Positions 1-9,200 are shown, numbered from the stretch's first letter. The stretch: DNA of 23,778 nucleotides from Thalassiosira profunda (GCA_036939355.1 JALLAP010000042.1:1-23778); one strand, 5' to 3'. The notes: generated by a model not told the origin, from the letters alone. Made by a program: numbers and translations.

Positions 1-55
1 TGGGGGAAAGTTAGCTATCTTACGTAGTACGAAGGCCTGCTGCGAAAAGGTCAAT
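1..55. other. Left flank beyond the (TGAG)n tract
   Basis: No gene is visible here. If the microsatellite at 56-77 is the 3' tail of the element, this stretch is host DNA at the insertion site. If not, it is further 3' untranslated sequence. It contains TAGTACGAA at 25-33, which recurs at 80-88 on the other side of the microsatellite. The window edge prevents a decision. Confidence 0.4.
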
Positions 56-88
56 TGAGTGAGTGAGTGAGTGAGTGGCTAGTACGAA
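25..88. repeat. TAGTACGAA direct repeat flanking the microsatellite
   Basis: The 9-mer TAGTACGAA occurs at 25-33 and again at 80-88, on either side of the (TGAG)5 tract, 55 bp apart. It could be a short duplication within the 3' untranslated region or at an older insertion site, or it could be chance. It does not bracket the element, so it is not a simple target-site duplication. Confidence 0.4.
56..77. repeat. (TGAG)5 microsatellite, possible 3' tail of the element
   Basis: Five perfect TGAG units are followed by TG. On the minus strand this reads as CACT repeats lying about 18 bases downstream of the ORF6 stop codon. Many non-LTR retrotransposons end in short tandem repeats, and some insert into microsatellites, so this is a natural candidate for the 3' terminus. 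Only the repeat and its position are seen; the role is inferred. Confidence 0.75.
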
Positions 89-95
89 TTATTGG
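78..95 (-). other. Very short 3' untranslated segment after ORF6
   Basis: Only about 18 bases separate the ORF6 stop codon from the (TGAG)n tract. A 3' untranslated region this short is compact for a non-LTR element, unless the transcript continues past the microsatellite into 1-55 and beyond the window. Confidence 0.4.
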
Positions 96-3000
96 CTAAA
101 CTAAACTTTTCGTATCCTCCTCTTCGCCGCGTGGGGCGCCGGCGTCCGTTGTAAGTGACGTCAGGGTCTGGGTGTTAGTAACCCGCCTCCTTCTGTCCCT
201 CCAACTTCGCTCAACAAAGGTGTTGGTATTGTGATTGTTTTCGCTGCGGAACTTCGAGTACCTGATGTGATTGGCCATGGGGCGCACAATGCCCAGTCCC
301 AGCTGTTGTGTTGCCCACATGCAAGGGCAGGGCTCGAGGTAATTTTCCCCGTACCATGGCCTGGCTGCTTCGTCCTCTTTTCGGCGGGTCCATATTTCGT
401 TTGCCAATTGGAGTATGCCTGAGGGTGCAGCAGGGGAGTATGCCTTTTGGAACATGGCTCTGGCCATCGGCTTCTTGTGATTGAATGTGGGGCCTGGTTG
501 CATGGGCTCAACTCCATATAAAAGTCTTCGTAGAGCGGGGCCTATATCTCCGAATGGGTCGATTGCTCCTGGGATGAGCAGGTGGTTAAGGTCGAGGAGC
601 TCGGCGATGACGTCTTCTCCGGGTATGGAGTGGTCTGAATTTTGGTCGTATCGTTTGGCCCGCAAGAGCTTGTTCTTCTCAGTCAACTGTAAGTGCCTTG
701 AGTGGGAGCATATATTATTTTGGGCACTGGCAGTTTGACGGGAAGAACAGGCTCTCGGGGCTGCAATTGTGATATCGATGCCCATGATTGGGCAGGGGGA
801 GTGAATGTTTCCTCGTTTCCAACCTGACGATTCTGGCATCCACCATATGTCGTATGGGCGGAGGAATGGGGCGAAGGATATAACATTTTCGAGTTCTGTA
901 TCAACGTCCGCTGGGGATGCCACGAGTCCAATCTCGAGCATGAGTCTCTTGAATATGATTGTCCATGCGTCTCTGATCTTATCATGCATTCTTTTCTTGC
1001 TGTTCTTGACACAGGAGAAGAAGTGGTCTCCTTCTTTATCCACAGTTTTGCCACACTTGCAAATCACTTTGGTTGATGTGTCAAATAGGGGGAGGCGCAA
1101 TTTGCGGCGCATTGCTATAACGAATACTTCGTTGTCAAGGTGGAAAGTCGAGTTGTAACGGGGCATTTTCACCAGAGGGTGTCCTGTGTGTGGCTGTAAG
1201 ATTCCTGGGGTTGCTAGACGTACTCGAGGATCAGGGTGCTGAAGTAGTTGTTCGACCACTGCTTCACTGGCGACACTAGTCGTGAGGGCCGTGAAGGTTG
1301 CCGGGGAGGTGTTGTAAATGAGGTGGTGGAGATAATCCCTGGGTTCAATCGATTGTGGTGCTATCGATGCAGCGACCTCTGGCGCGTATAAGCGGAAGAT
1401 TTGTGCCTGGATTGTGGGAGAGGATTCCCACGACGAGAAAAGGTGAGTGATTGAGCGTGGCAGTTTGATTGTGGGGGATTCTCGTTGGAGTGTGACCCCT
1501 TCTGAGCAGTATCTGATTGCTCGCGTCATTCGCAGCAGGAAGTCGGCTATTACTCTTGCCGACGGTCGGAGCAGACCAAGGCCTCCATTTGCAAGAGAGA
1601 CCTGTGCGATGTCCAGGCTGTGTTGGCAAATGTCTTGGCGATTCAGAATTGCAGCCATGAAGTTGCGCTCGATTCGGTCGATAGCAGCTGTGGTAGTGGA
1701 GTGCCACATGTGCCAAGGTTGGTCATTGGAAGCTTCGTTCGTCTCGAACGTGGCGATCGAAGGGAGGAGGTGAGGAATTTTCATTATGGCGCACTGACTG
1801 AAGAGGCGGAAGGCCACTTGTTTGTCTGTGATTTGCGTCAGGATTTTCGTGCTGTCTCTAACTATCCTGTCGCGTGTTTTACTGACAAACGCAGAGCAGA
1901 AGTCTCTTGAGCCTATTGGTGTTCCAAGGATGCGCAGGCCGTCTGTGACTTCGATGGGGGTATGTATTATTGTGGAGCCATCGCTGGTGAAGTGGCGTGT
2001 GAGCGAGAATGTGCTCAGTGCGACGGCTACGTCATCAGCTATAGCTGGTCCAAAGCGAGGGTCGTGCCGTGCGCGTTCCAGGATTGATTGTCCCACGGAA
2101 GATGTGAGGATCCTCGTCTTTTCGACGTTGAGGATAGCGTTGATAGGCTGTGCCTCTTTCTGGAACAGCTGTAAGTGTAAGGCGAAAAGAGTGTCTTCGA
2201 GAGGGACGACGAAGGTGGTGTCGTCAACATATGCGAGGATGTTCGTGATGCCTCCGAATCCATCGTCACTGCGGTTGCCTGACTCCAGTCTCTGTTTGGC
2301 TCTTTTTCGAAGGGCACAATCGACTGTGTGGAGAATGTCATGCAGCACGAGAGCTGCTAGAATTGGTGAGAGTGGACACCCTTGTGTGAACCCTTCACGT
2401 ACTGGGATAGTGCGCCAGTGTCCATTTTCGTCTCTGAGATACATGTCAAAGACATCATCGTACAAAAGTTCGATGAATGCGTGGATGTGGGGGAATTTGG
2501 TGCGTACAATGTGGCGTAGTCTTTGTCTTGAGATTGCATTGAACATGTTTGTAATGTCAATGCTGACGAAGCAGTGTGATGGGCACTTGTTCTCCATTTC
2601 AGGTGTTTCAATATACTTGTCAAACTCTTCCTGCAAGCAACAGCATACAAAGTGCATTCCTCCTCGCACTCGTCCTGCCCAATTATAGGGTAACAGGTAA
2701 GTGCAGAACTGTTCTGAGCATGAGCCGGCGATGTATGCCGTCAGGATACGACGCATGGCTGTAGGTACTCCAATCGGTCGCAGTTTCGTTTCGTCCTTGT
2801 CGTCTTTCCTTAGTGCCGTCAGGAACGTCGTCCTGAGGAAGGGTTTCAAGGCCGCGTCGAGGTCACCATTAGCAAGTTTCTGGAAGGGCGGGTCGAATAT
2901 CTGGGGTGTGTTGTTCCCAAGCTTTCCTTTCTCTGCTTGTTTGGCTGTATAGATGAATAGGTCGAGGGAATCGTTGAAGATGCCCGGGGCCTTTCCTTGT

Positions 3001-3560
3001 CGTTGGTGGAGGATGGAGTTATGTATGTTTCGTACTTCGATGGGGTTGGGAGCCACTCGCTGTGACTGTCGTGTTGTGCGTCTCGTCTGCTCGTCTGGGT
3101 GTGTATCTGGTACACTGTCAGGGAAGAGTTTTTCGATATGCATTATGTTGTTGTCATTGATTGTTGCAATGGGTGTATCGGTGCAAAGCCTGCTGTATGC
3201 CGATTTCCAATTGTCGTTGTTTGCTGCATTCATGACATGTTCAACATTGTTCTGACGCTTGCTTTGCAGTGCTCGTTCTTTTGCAGTAATGCTCGATATA
3301 CGCTGAGCTTCCTGGTGTAGTTCCTTGATGTGACCACATCGAAAGCGTTGTAATCGCTCGTCTACTGACCTAGAGATGGTCTGTTCTTCTTTTCGCAGGT
3401 GTTTGGGTATTGGGGCTAGCAGGAGTTGTTCGAGGTGGAATATGATCCACCACCATGGGGTGGGCCACGGTGGGTGTCCATTCGATGCCTTGTCGATCGC
3501 GGTCTGTGCGATTGTACGAGGCTGGGAGGGTTCGAAGCAGGTCGCATAGGGTGTGTGCAA
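96..3560 (-). CDS. ORF6: reverse transcriptase with C-terminal restriction-like endonuclease
   Basis: This protein should carry out target-primed reverse transcription: the endonuclease nicks the target and the polymerase copies the element RNA from the nick. Polymerase motifs are intact: a K..RPI block near residue 260, motif A FVSIDITNMF with the catalytic Asp near 335, motif B GCPLSP at 394, and motif C YVDD at 444-447. A knuckle C834-x-C836-x9-H846-x3-C850 precedes the nuclease candidate RPYD (901-904) and GIDIT (927-931). A conserved tail LIPGAIDPFG lies near 994. The first listed codon is TTG, not ATG. The frame runs in from an overlap with ORF5, and residues about 30-45 (a WWW segment) appear to continue the ORF5 protein after a +1 shift. 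The natural product is therefore probably an ORF5-ORF6 fusion. Termination is TAG at 96-98. The polymerase call is firm; the nuclease assignment rests on motif order. Confidence 0.93.
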   Translation of the reverse strand: MHTPYATCFEPSQPRTIAQTAIDKASNGHPPWPTPWWWIIFHLEQLLLAPIPKHLRKEEQTISRSVDERLQRFRCGHIKELHQEAQRISSITAKERALQSKRQNNVEHVMNAANNDNWKSAYSRLCTDTPIATINDNNIMHIEKLFPDSVPDTHPDEQTRRTTRQSQRVAPNPIEVRNIHNSILHQRQGKAPGIFNDSLDLFIYTAKQAEKGKLGNNTPQIFDPPFQKLANGDLDAALKPFLRTTFLTALRKDDKDETKLRPIGVPTAMRRILTAYIAGSCSEQFCTYLLPYNWAGRVRGGMHFVCCCLQEEFDKYIETPEMENKCPSHCFVSIDITNMFNAISRQRLRHIVRTKFPHIHAFIELLYDDVFDMYLRDENGHWRTIPVREGFTQGCPLSPILAALVLHDILHTVDCALRKRAKQRLESGNRSDDGFGGITNILAYVDDTTFVVPLEDTLFALHLQLFQKEAQPINAILNVEKTRILTSSVGQSILERARHDPRFGPAIADDVAVALSTFSLTRHFTSDGSTIIHTPIEVTDGLRILGTPIGSRDFCSAFVSKTRDRIVRDSTKILTQITDKQVAFRLFSQCAIMKIPHLLPSIATFETNEASNDQPWHMWHSTTTAAIDRIERNFMAAILNRQDICQHSLDIAQVSLANGGLGLLRPSARVIADFLLRMTRAIRYCSEGVTLQRESPTIKLPRSITHLFSSWESSPTIQAQIFRLYAPEVAASIAPQSIEPRDYLHHLIYNTSPATFTALTTSVASEAVVEQLLQHPDPRVRLATPGILQPHTGHPLVKMPRYNSTFHLDNEVFVIAMRRKLRLPLFDTSTKVICKCGKTVDKEGDHFFSCVKNSKKRMHDKIRDAWTIIFKRLMLEIGLVASPADVDTELENVISFAPFLRPYDIWWMPESSGWKRGNIHSPCPIMGIDITIAAPRACSSRQTASAQNNICSHSRHLQLTEKNKLLRAKRYDQNSDHSIPGEDVIAELLDLNHLLIPGAIDPFGDIGPALRRLLYGVEPMQPGPTFNHKKPMARAMFQKAYSPAAPSGILQLANEIWTRRKEDEAARPWYGENYLEPCPCMWATQQLGLGIVRPMANHIRYSKFRSENNHNTNTFVERSWRDRRRRVTNTQTLTSLTTDAGAPRGEEEDTKSLV

Positions 3561-3969
3561 GCCTGAGCCTGAGTCTGTGGTTGATTTTTGGCCATAATGT
3601 TGCCCTGAAGCTCGTGGGGTTTGGGTTGAGGTTTGCGGCCATCCATGTCAGTGCTGATTTCCAACGATTGTCGTACTTTCCGTCCTTGAAGGGGAGGAGG
3701 ACGTTGGCTAGCATTTCGCTGTTTGGAAGGTCTTTGTTCTTGTCGTGCTTCTCGACCTGGTGTCGTGCCAGGTGTCGCTCCGTGAGGTATATCCGACTGT
3801 TGCATTGTCGGCATACGTGGAGCTTTTTCTTCTCGTTACTTATGTTCTTTATGTTGTTTTTGTGCTGTGCCTCCAGATGACGGCGGAGGGAATCGATATT
3901 AAGGAATTGGCCTTTGCCTTTTCTTCTTCGAGGGCAAGTCTCGATTGGGCACCTAATGGGATTACTCAT
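3370..3969 (-). CDS. ORF5: small protein with two C2H2 zinc fingers (N-terminal part of the polymerase protein)
   Basis: From the ATG at 3969 this is 199 residues. Finger 1 is C-x4-C-x18-H-x4-H (starts RCPIETC) and finger 2 is C-x2-C-x13-H-x4-H (starts VCRQC). In R2-type elements, fingers just before the polymerase bind target DNA, so target recognition is the likely role. After the fingers comes a segment with F-x-D-G-K-x-D-x-R-W and LAHTLCDLLRTLP that looks coding up to about 3460. The last ~30 codons, in the frame ending at 3370, look non-native, because the overlapping ORF6 frame carries the better segment WWWIIFHLEQ. I chose the ATG at 3969 because the codon opening the longer frame (3999) is TTG and because this ATG overlaps the ORF4 stop. 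Confidence 0.8.
   Translation of the reverse strand: MSNPIRCPIETCPRRRKGKGQFLNIDSLRRHLEAQHKNNIKNISNEKKKLHVCRQCNSRIYLTERHLARHQVEKHDKNKDLPNSEMLANVLLPFKDGKYDNRWKSALTWMAANLNPNPTSFRATLWPKINHRLRLRLAHTLCDLLRTLPASYNRTDRDRQGIEWTPTVAHPMVVDHIPPRTTPASPNTQTPAKRRTDHL
3443..3460 (-). other. ORF5-to-ORF6 +1 frame transition zone
   Basis: The minus strand reads CCCATGGTGGTGGATCAT here. In the ORF5 frame this is P-M-V-V-D-H; in the +1 frame it is W-W-W-I followed by I-F-H-L. The upstream segment is coding-like in the ORF5 frame and the downstream one in the ORF6 frame, so the switch must lie near the GGT/TGG run. A one-base indel in that short repeat, or programmed +1 slippage, would both explain it. Confidence 0.6.
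3962..3969 (-). promoter_or_regulatory. ORF4 stop / ORF5 start overlap (ATGAGTAA)
   Basis: The ORF5 start ATG (3969-3967) lies just before the ORF4 stop TAA (3964-3962), giving ATGAGTAA on the minus strand. Stop-start overlaps of this kind support termination-reinitiation in some non-LTR elements; the SART1 UAAUG junction is an established example. Coupling here is an inference from position. Confidence 0.5.
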
Positions 3970-6265
3970 TTTGCCCTTCTTCCGCGGTTTTCCAAGCAAG
4001 AACTTGCTCGAGGATGTCGCCGTGGGAGGCGTTGTCTCGTATCAAAGATTCGAGGTCATTGCGGTGAGCAATTGGGCACATGGATCTGGAATGGTCGAAG
4101 AAGTCAAAGTCCTGCAATTCATGGTAGTGGTGGACGCTATCATCCTCTGATTCGTTGGTAGCGTCGATGTCCATGTCGTCCTCCGCGCGGGAGGAGTTGG
4201 GGCTCCAGCTGCCTGGGCTGGATGGGCGCGCTTTTCCAGTGCAGAACGTGGCGTGCTTCAGACGTGCTTCGAGGGAGGCGAATACGTGGAGGCGGCAGAC
4301 TGTGCAGGGGAAGATGGAATGTGTCTCTTGTTGTTGCTGGTCAAGGCGCATTGCCAGTTCGAGGTGGTACTTGGAGAGGTGATGACTCTTGTCGTCGTCA
4401 GTTGGTAAGAAGCGGGGGCTTGGGTCGTTCGTGAACGATCGATGATATATGCATCTCTGGATTGGGCACCACGTGGTCTTCAAGTTGCCAGGGGCTTCTA
4501 GGTCGTCCTCTGTGAACGGCTGTGGTTTGGCGGTTTGGCGTCTCAAGCGGGCTTTGAATGGTGGTGAGGGGTTGGAGTCTCTATCCAAGTCAGCCATGTT
4601 TTGTTGGACGATGCTCGCCGTTTGACTGTCATGGAATCGGATTCTGGCGATGGAGTAGTCAGCCGAGTGTGCAAAGAGATCGAGTTCACCGATCCACGTT
4701 GGGTCAAACAGCTCAAGGTTGTCCTGGAGGTGAGTGATTATGTTCCTTGTGTTGAATTCGTATGGTGTTCGAAAGACAATGCATATCTTGGGCTCTGCCT
4801 CATTCCCTCGGTTGGCTTTTAGACGTTTCCTGTCCATTGATACGAAGGACGAAGTGGTGCTAACTTCTTCGTTGGGTGTCTTGGACGACGCACGTGGCCC
4901 ATGTTGGTGGTTACGAGTTGACGAGGCAAGCATAGTGTTTTGGATGGGTGGGTGCGAATGGTTGTCCCGACGTGGTACAAACTCAAGATGGGAAGGTGGG
5001 TGGGTGAGTGACAGTTGTTGGTGTCTGAGGGTGCTTGTGTTGGCGGGAACAACTTGGTTGTGTTGGTTAACTTGTGCTTCGTCGTCACTAGGGCCACGCG
5101 CGACGTATCTCAATTCGTCCTCAGTGAGGGGGTGGCATTGAGGCATGATGTCGAACCATTCTGTCTTTTGAACGCGCATTCTGTAGGCTCTGTTCTCACG
5201 TGTGTCTTCGAAATTGTACTGATACTCCTTTCTGGGGTCGCAGCCTGGCACGATGGTGGGGCATGGGTTGGTTAGGTTCGTCTCCCACAGAGGGATGAAT
5301 CGATGGAAGATTTTGATGTCTTCCAGAGTTGATATCATCGGGTAGTGGAGACGGATAGCAGCCAAGGCCTCTTCTTGTGATGGGTATCCTTTGAACAGGG
5401 AGCCTGAAACTTTGTCGACGAGCCACTTGGCGCAGTAAGGGCCTGCCCAGGGAAGAACATCGACTGCACGGCGTCCTCCTTTCCCATTGAAGGATGCTAT
5501 CCATTGCTGAGCAGATTTGCCCGTATATTTTCGTGATAGGTTGCCTGGGCGGTTTCGTTGGCTGGCCAATATTGATTGAGCTGGTTGGTCGAAGTTGGAT
5601 CCAGTTCCCATCAGAACATCAGCACTTGTGGGGCGGGTCCATTCTGGGCGTGGTGGGAGGGGTGCAACACTGGAAGCTATTGTGCTGTCGTCTCTCGTGT
5701 CGTCGTCTTGTATTTCTGGGCACAATCTCCTGATGAGGCGTTCGACTGTGTCTTTGTCCATTTGCGCCGTTGCGACTGTGTTGGCCATTACGATGATGTA
5801 ATTGGGGTCATCGCGTCCTGGGCGGAAATCAGGTACGATGCCAACTGTGTCGTGCATTGCAGCTAACACTCTGTCTCGCAGCCATTTTTCAGACAAAGCA
5901 GGGCCAAGGCCTCCGATCTTGTAATAGACGTAATCTTTCTTGAGTTGTGCGAGGTCTGCTGCTATCTCCGAGAAGAACTTATCCTTGGCTCGTTGGTTAT
6001 TGAAGCGTGGGAAGGGTCTGTACAGCCATCTGACTCCTCCAAAGACGAGAAGGTCAGTTTCCCTGTTTGATGATACTTCTCCAAAGTGTTTTGCGATGGC
6101 TAATCCTATCGAAGAGCGGTGAGTGACGAGTTGCATGGCGGTGATCATTTCGTTGCGCTTGTTTCGAAATCGATATGGGCTCAGTCCAATCACGTTGGAT
6201 TGTTGGATTTGCTTTACCAAAGAGAAGCTTTCTTCTTTTGCTTCTTGTGCCACTAGTCGTCGCAC
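3962..6265 (-). CDS. ORF4: element protein with C-terminal zinc fingers
   Basis: This is an open frame of 767 codons. Its first codon is GTG at 6265 and no ATG lies between the upstream in-frame TAA and residue 40 (6148). It therefore either starts internally at 6148, is entered by a -1 shift from ORF3, or has lost a base. The N-terminal ~390 residues look globular (LLVFGGVRWLYRPFPRF, YVYYKIGGLGP, DVLPWAGPYCAKWLVDK, FHRFIPLWET) but match no family I can name. A polar linker follows (400-480), then a second compact segment (about 493-576, starting KICIVFRTPYEF). Then come fingers: C600-x4-C605-x23-H629-x4-H634 and C654-x2-C657-x13-H671-x3-C675. The tail is acidic. The finger pair resembles the one in ORF5. 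Nucleic-acid binding is likely; function is otherwise unknown. Confidence 0.75.
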   Translation of the reverse strand: MRRLVAQEAKEESFSLVKQIQQSNVIGLSPYRFRNKRNEMITAMQLVTHRSSIGLAIAKHFGEVSSNRETDLLVFGGVRWLYRPFPRFNNQRAKDKFFSEIAADLAQLKKDYVYYKIGGLGPALSEKWLRDRVLAAMHDTVGIVPDFRPGRDDPNYIIVMANTVATAQMDKDTVERLIRRLCPEIQDDDTRDDSTIASSVAPLPPRPEWTRPTSADVLMGTGSNFDQPAQSILASQRNRPGNLSRKYTGKSAQQWIASFNGKGGRRAVDVLPWAGPYCAKWLVDKVSGSLFKGYPSQEEALAAIRLHYPMISTLEDIKIFHRFIPLWETNLTNPCPTIVPGCDPRKEYQYNFEDTRENRAYRMRVQKTEWFDIMPQCHPLTEDELRYVARGPSDDEAQVNQHNQVVPANTSTLRHQQLSLTHPPSHLEFVPRRDNHSHPPIQNTMLASSTRNHQHGPRASSKTPNEEVSTTSSFVSMDRKRLKANRGNEAEPKICIVFRTPYEFNTRNIITHLQDNLELFDPTWIGELDLFAHSADYSIARIRFHDSQTASIVQQNMADLDRDSNPSPPFKARLRRQTAKPQPFTEDDLEAPGNLKTTWCPIQRCIYHRSFTNDPSPRFLPTDDDKSHHLSKYHLELAMRLDQQQQETHSIFPCTVCRLHVFASLEARLKHATFCTGKARPSSPGSWSPNSSRAEDDMDIDATNESEDDSVHHYHELQDFDFFDHSRSMCPIAHRNDLESLIRDNASHGDILEQVLAWKTAEEGQNE

Positions 6266-9200
6266 GTTGCAATAGAGTTCATGGGCACAGTAGCGATGGG
6301 TGAGTTGTTAGTGGCACCGCCCAATGTTGCAGGTTCAATTCCAGCGATTATGCCTCGTGGCACTGAATCGGGGCTGTTGAGCGGTGATAGTTGACATGTG
6401 AGGGCTGGGATGAGATGGTGTGTCATTCGCTCTCTCATTGCTCGGCGATTACGCGTGAGTGCCTCTAGGCTATCTTGTGCTTTTTGCATGTTGGCTGCTG
6501 GGTAAACTCCCACTCGTTTCTGATTTCTCGTCGATCGTAGGGCATAGACGACATGTCCTGTGAAGAGCCAGTTGTTATCCGAATCCCTGACTGGTTGGTT
6601 GATGCTTACATGCAGAACGTCCAGTTTGTTTCTTGGGTGGACTACCTCTGCCATGTCATGGGCGAAGTCAAGAGCGGATTCGTCGTTGAGTACTTGATCA
6701 CCTCTGTCCACTGCGATTGCAGCGAGGTCTTTGTCTCTCGTTCTGAACGTTATGGTGATGTATGATCGACCAACCCCAGCGCGTTCTTCTGCAATTTTGC
6801 TGTCGTATTGGAATTGCGCGAGGTTCGCCTGTGCTGTTGTGTTCCAGCCAAGGTCACGATTCACAGCTTCTTGTTCTGTTGGTAAACGTTGGTTTCGTGG
6901 AGGAACTTGCGACCAAGCTCCTCCTTCATCGGTGGAATGTTCTTGTGTGGGTTGGTCTGCTGGTAAGTTGGGTTGGTGGTTATGTACAGGAGGTTGGTTG
7001 GTGCTCATTTGGGGCTGGTTGGTGTTGTTTGGCATGTTGGTGGGTGTGTTAGATTGCGTGTTTGGCTGTTGGGCATCTCTGTCGTCGCTGCTGTTGCTGC
7101 CAAACAGGGTCGATCCTTCGTCACTGTCTGGTTGAGGAGGGTGTTGGCCTGATGTGGTGGTCCTCTCTTGTGGATGTTGGCTGGTAGTGTGTCGTTCTGT
7201 TTCAACGTTGTCAGTGGTGTTGGGAGAGTCGTTGCCATATGCAAACTGACGATAGAAGTGTGAGTCTTCTTCTGACGAGCTGCTGCTGTCTTCGTGATGT
7301 TGTTCTGCAGAAGGAGTGCTAATGGGGGCAGAGTCGCGGTTGTGCAAGTCTGAGCCACCTCGAAGTGAAGCCGCGTGAAGGCTTACTTCCTCAGAGAAAT
7401 CCATGGAGTCTTCACTGTCACTGTCGGCGTTGCCTCCTCTGATTTCCTGAGGGCCTTCATCTATGATGTTGGGCAACGGTGCTGGGAGAGCCTTTTTCAG
7501 ATTGTGACTTGAGAGACTGGTGGTGGGAGTACAGGTGTTGCTTGTGACGTAGGAGGGGGCGAGGCTGATCGATGATGCCATATCACCTTCCATGGGTACA
7601 AATTCGTCCCATTCGTCGTCGTCTGGGTCTGACTCGTATGCTCCTCCGGTGTGTTGGCTGTTGATCGTGGTGAGCATGCACGCGAGGTCGTAGTGCGTTT
7701 GTGTTGAAGGGAAGGTGTGAGGTGCAGTTTCATCGAGGTGCAGGGCACCCAAGGTCGTGTCCAGTTGAGTCAACTGTGATGTAAGATGGTCCAATTGTGA
7801 TGCGACAGGGTCTGGCAAGCTTCGTTGGGGTGCAGGGGCTCTCTTTTGGCTGGAGGGTTGAGGAGAGGGTGAGTCGCTTTCTGATGGTAGGATTGCGTGA
7901 CGGATGGCTGTCCAGGGTATCCACTTTGCTGCTTTCCTCTTCGTCCCGTCCAGGTGTATTTGGAAGCGAGGTTCGCCTGTGTCGCGGTCCTTCGAGCGTC
8001 GTAAGATCGTTGCGCCTTTTCCTTTGACGGTTATGTGGTTGCCACATTTCAACTTTGTGACATCAACTTGGGGGCGTTTGATGTGCCAGAAAGTGTTTTG
8101 GGACTGATACTCGCTGTTCTGTTCTTCAGTGACCCCCATCAAGGACGCATCTGCCCAGCGATTCCAGATTTGGAAATGAGGGTTCGTCGTTGAGCTCTCC
8201 TCAGAGCTGCTAGATGAGCTGTCGGAGCGACTGTTTAGGGGAGGCGGGTTGTCAGTGTTAGTGTCTGAATCAGAGGAGTCGCTGCTTGAGTGTCTCTCGT
8301 TCTGTGCTTTTGTGCTTGGTTCTTTCGAGGCTTGCTCGCTTTGGGACTGATACTCGCTGTTCTGTTCTTCAGTGACCCCCATCGAGGACGCATCTGCCCA
8401 GCGATTCCAGATTTGGAAATGAGGGTTCGTTGTTGAGCTCTCCTCAGAGCTGCTAGATGAGCTGTCGGAGCGACTGTTTAAGGGAGGTGGGTTGTCAGTG
8501 TTAGTGTCTGAATCAGAGGAGTCGCTGCTTGAGTGTCTCCCGTTCTGTGCTTTAGTGCTTGGTTCTTTCGAGGCTTGCTCGCGAAGCAGGTTGCTGATTA
8601 CAGCTATCCTGTCGCTCGCTATATTCTTCTCGAGGGGCGAGTCGTGGTAGAGGAGAATGATGCGTTGGGCGGCAAGTTCTTGGTGCAGCGTGACTCGTCC
8701 CGGTGCCGAGGCTGCGTGGCTGGTTTCGGCTGCCTTAGCAACTGTTTGAGACGCTTGTGCGAGTTCTTTTGCTTGTCTTGACGTGATGCTGAAGGCGAGG
8801 GCTTGGTCTCTGAGGAGAGAAGAGATAGTGGTGTCGTCTGGAATATCGAGGTTCGATGAGCAGCCTCCTAGCTTGTCGCGTGTGTCGATGTTGGCTGCGA
8901 CGACTAATGCCTGTTCCAAATCCCAATCAATGAAGGGCTTGGGTGAGAGCCTGTCATTTGATGGGGCTCCGTTTTTACAAGGATCGGTTGAGATGGCGGG
9001 GGACATTTGGTGTTCGCCCTCGGTGGTGGTAGCAAGCGTGCTTATGTGGTGTTGGTCTGCGTGGTTGTGCGGGGTAGTGAAGCGGCGTGGTATCTTGGCC
9101 TCTTGTTGCTCGTTGGGGTGATGGTGCCCACACGTTGGTAAGTGGGATTGGCAACTCATTGTGTTGTCAGGCGTATGGGTGGAGGAAGGACTCGATGCGA

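Noticed and set aside
1822..2688. 288-codon plus-strand open frame opposite the polymerase
   Set aside because: It lies antisense to the intact reverse transcriptase motifs and its translation is Cys/Ser/Arg-rich without protein-like segments. It is a shadow frame.
96..3560. Group II intron or bacterial retron origin of the reverse transcriptase
   Set aside because: The CCHC knuckle, the restriction-like endonuclease after the polymerase and the upstream C2H2 fingers are typical of eukaryotic non-LTR elements. No intron RNA structure or maturase domain was seen.
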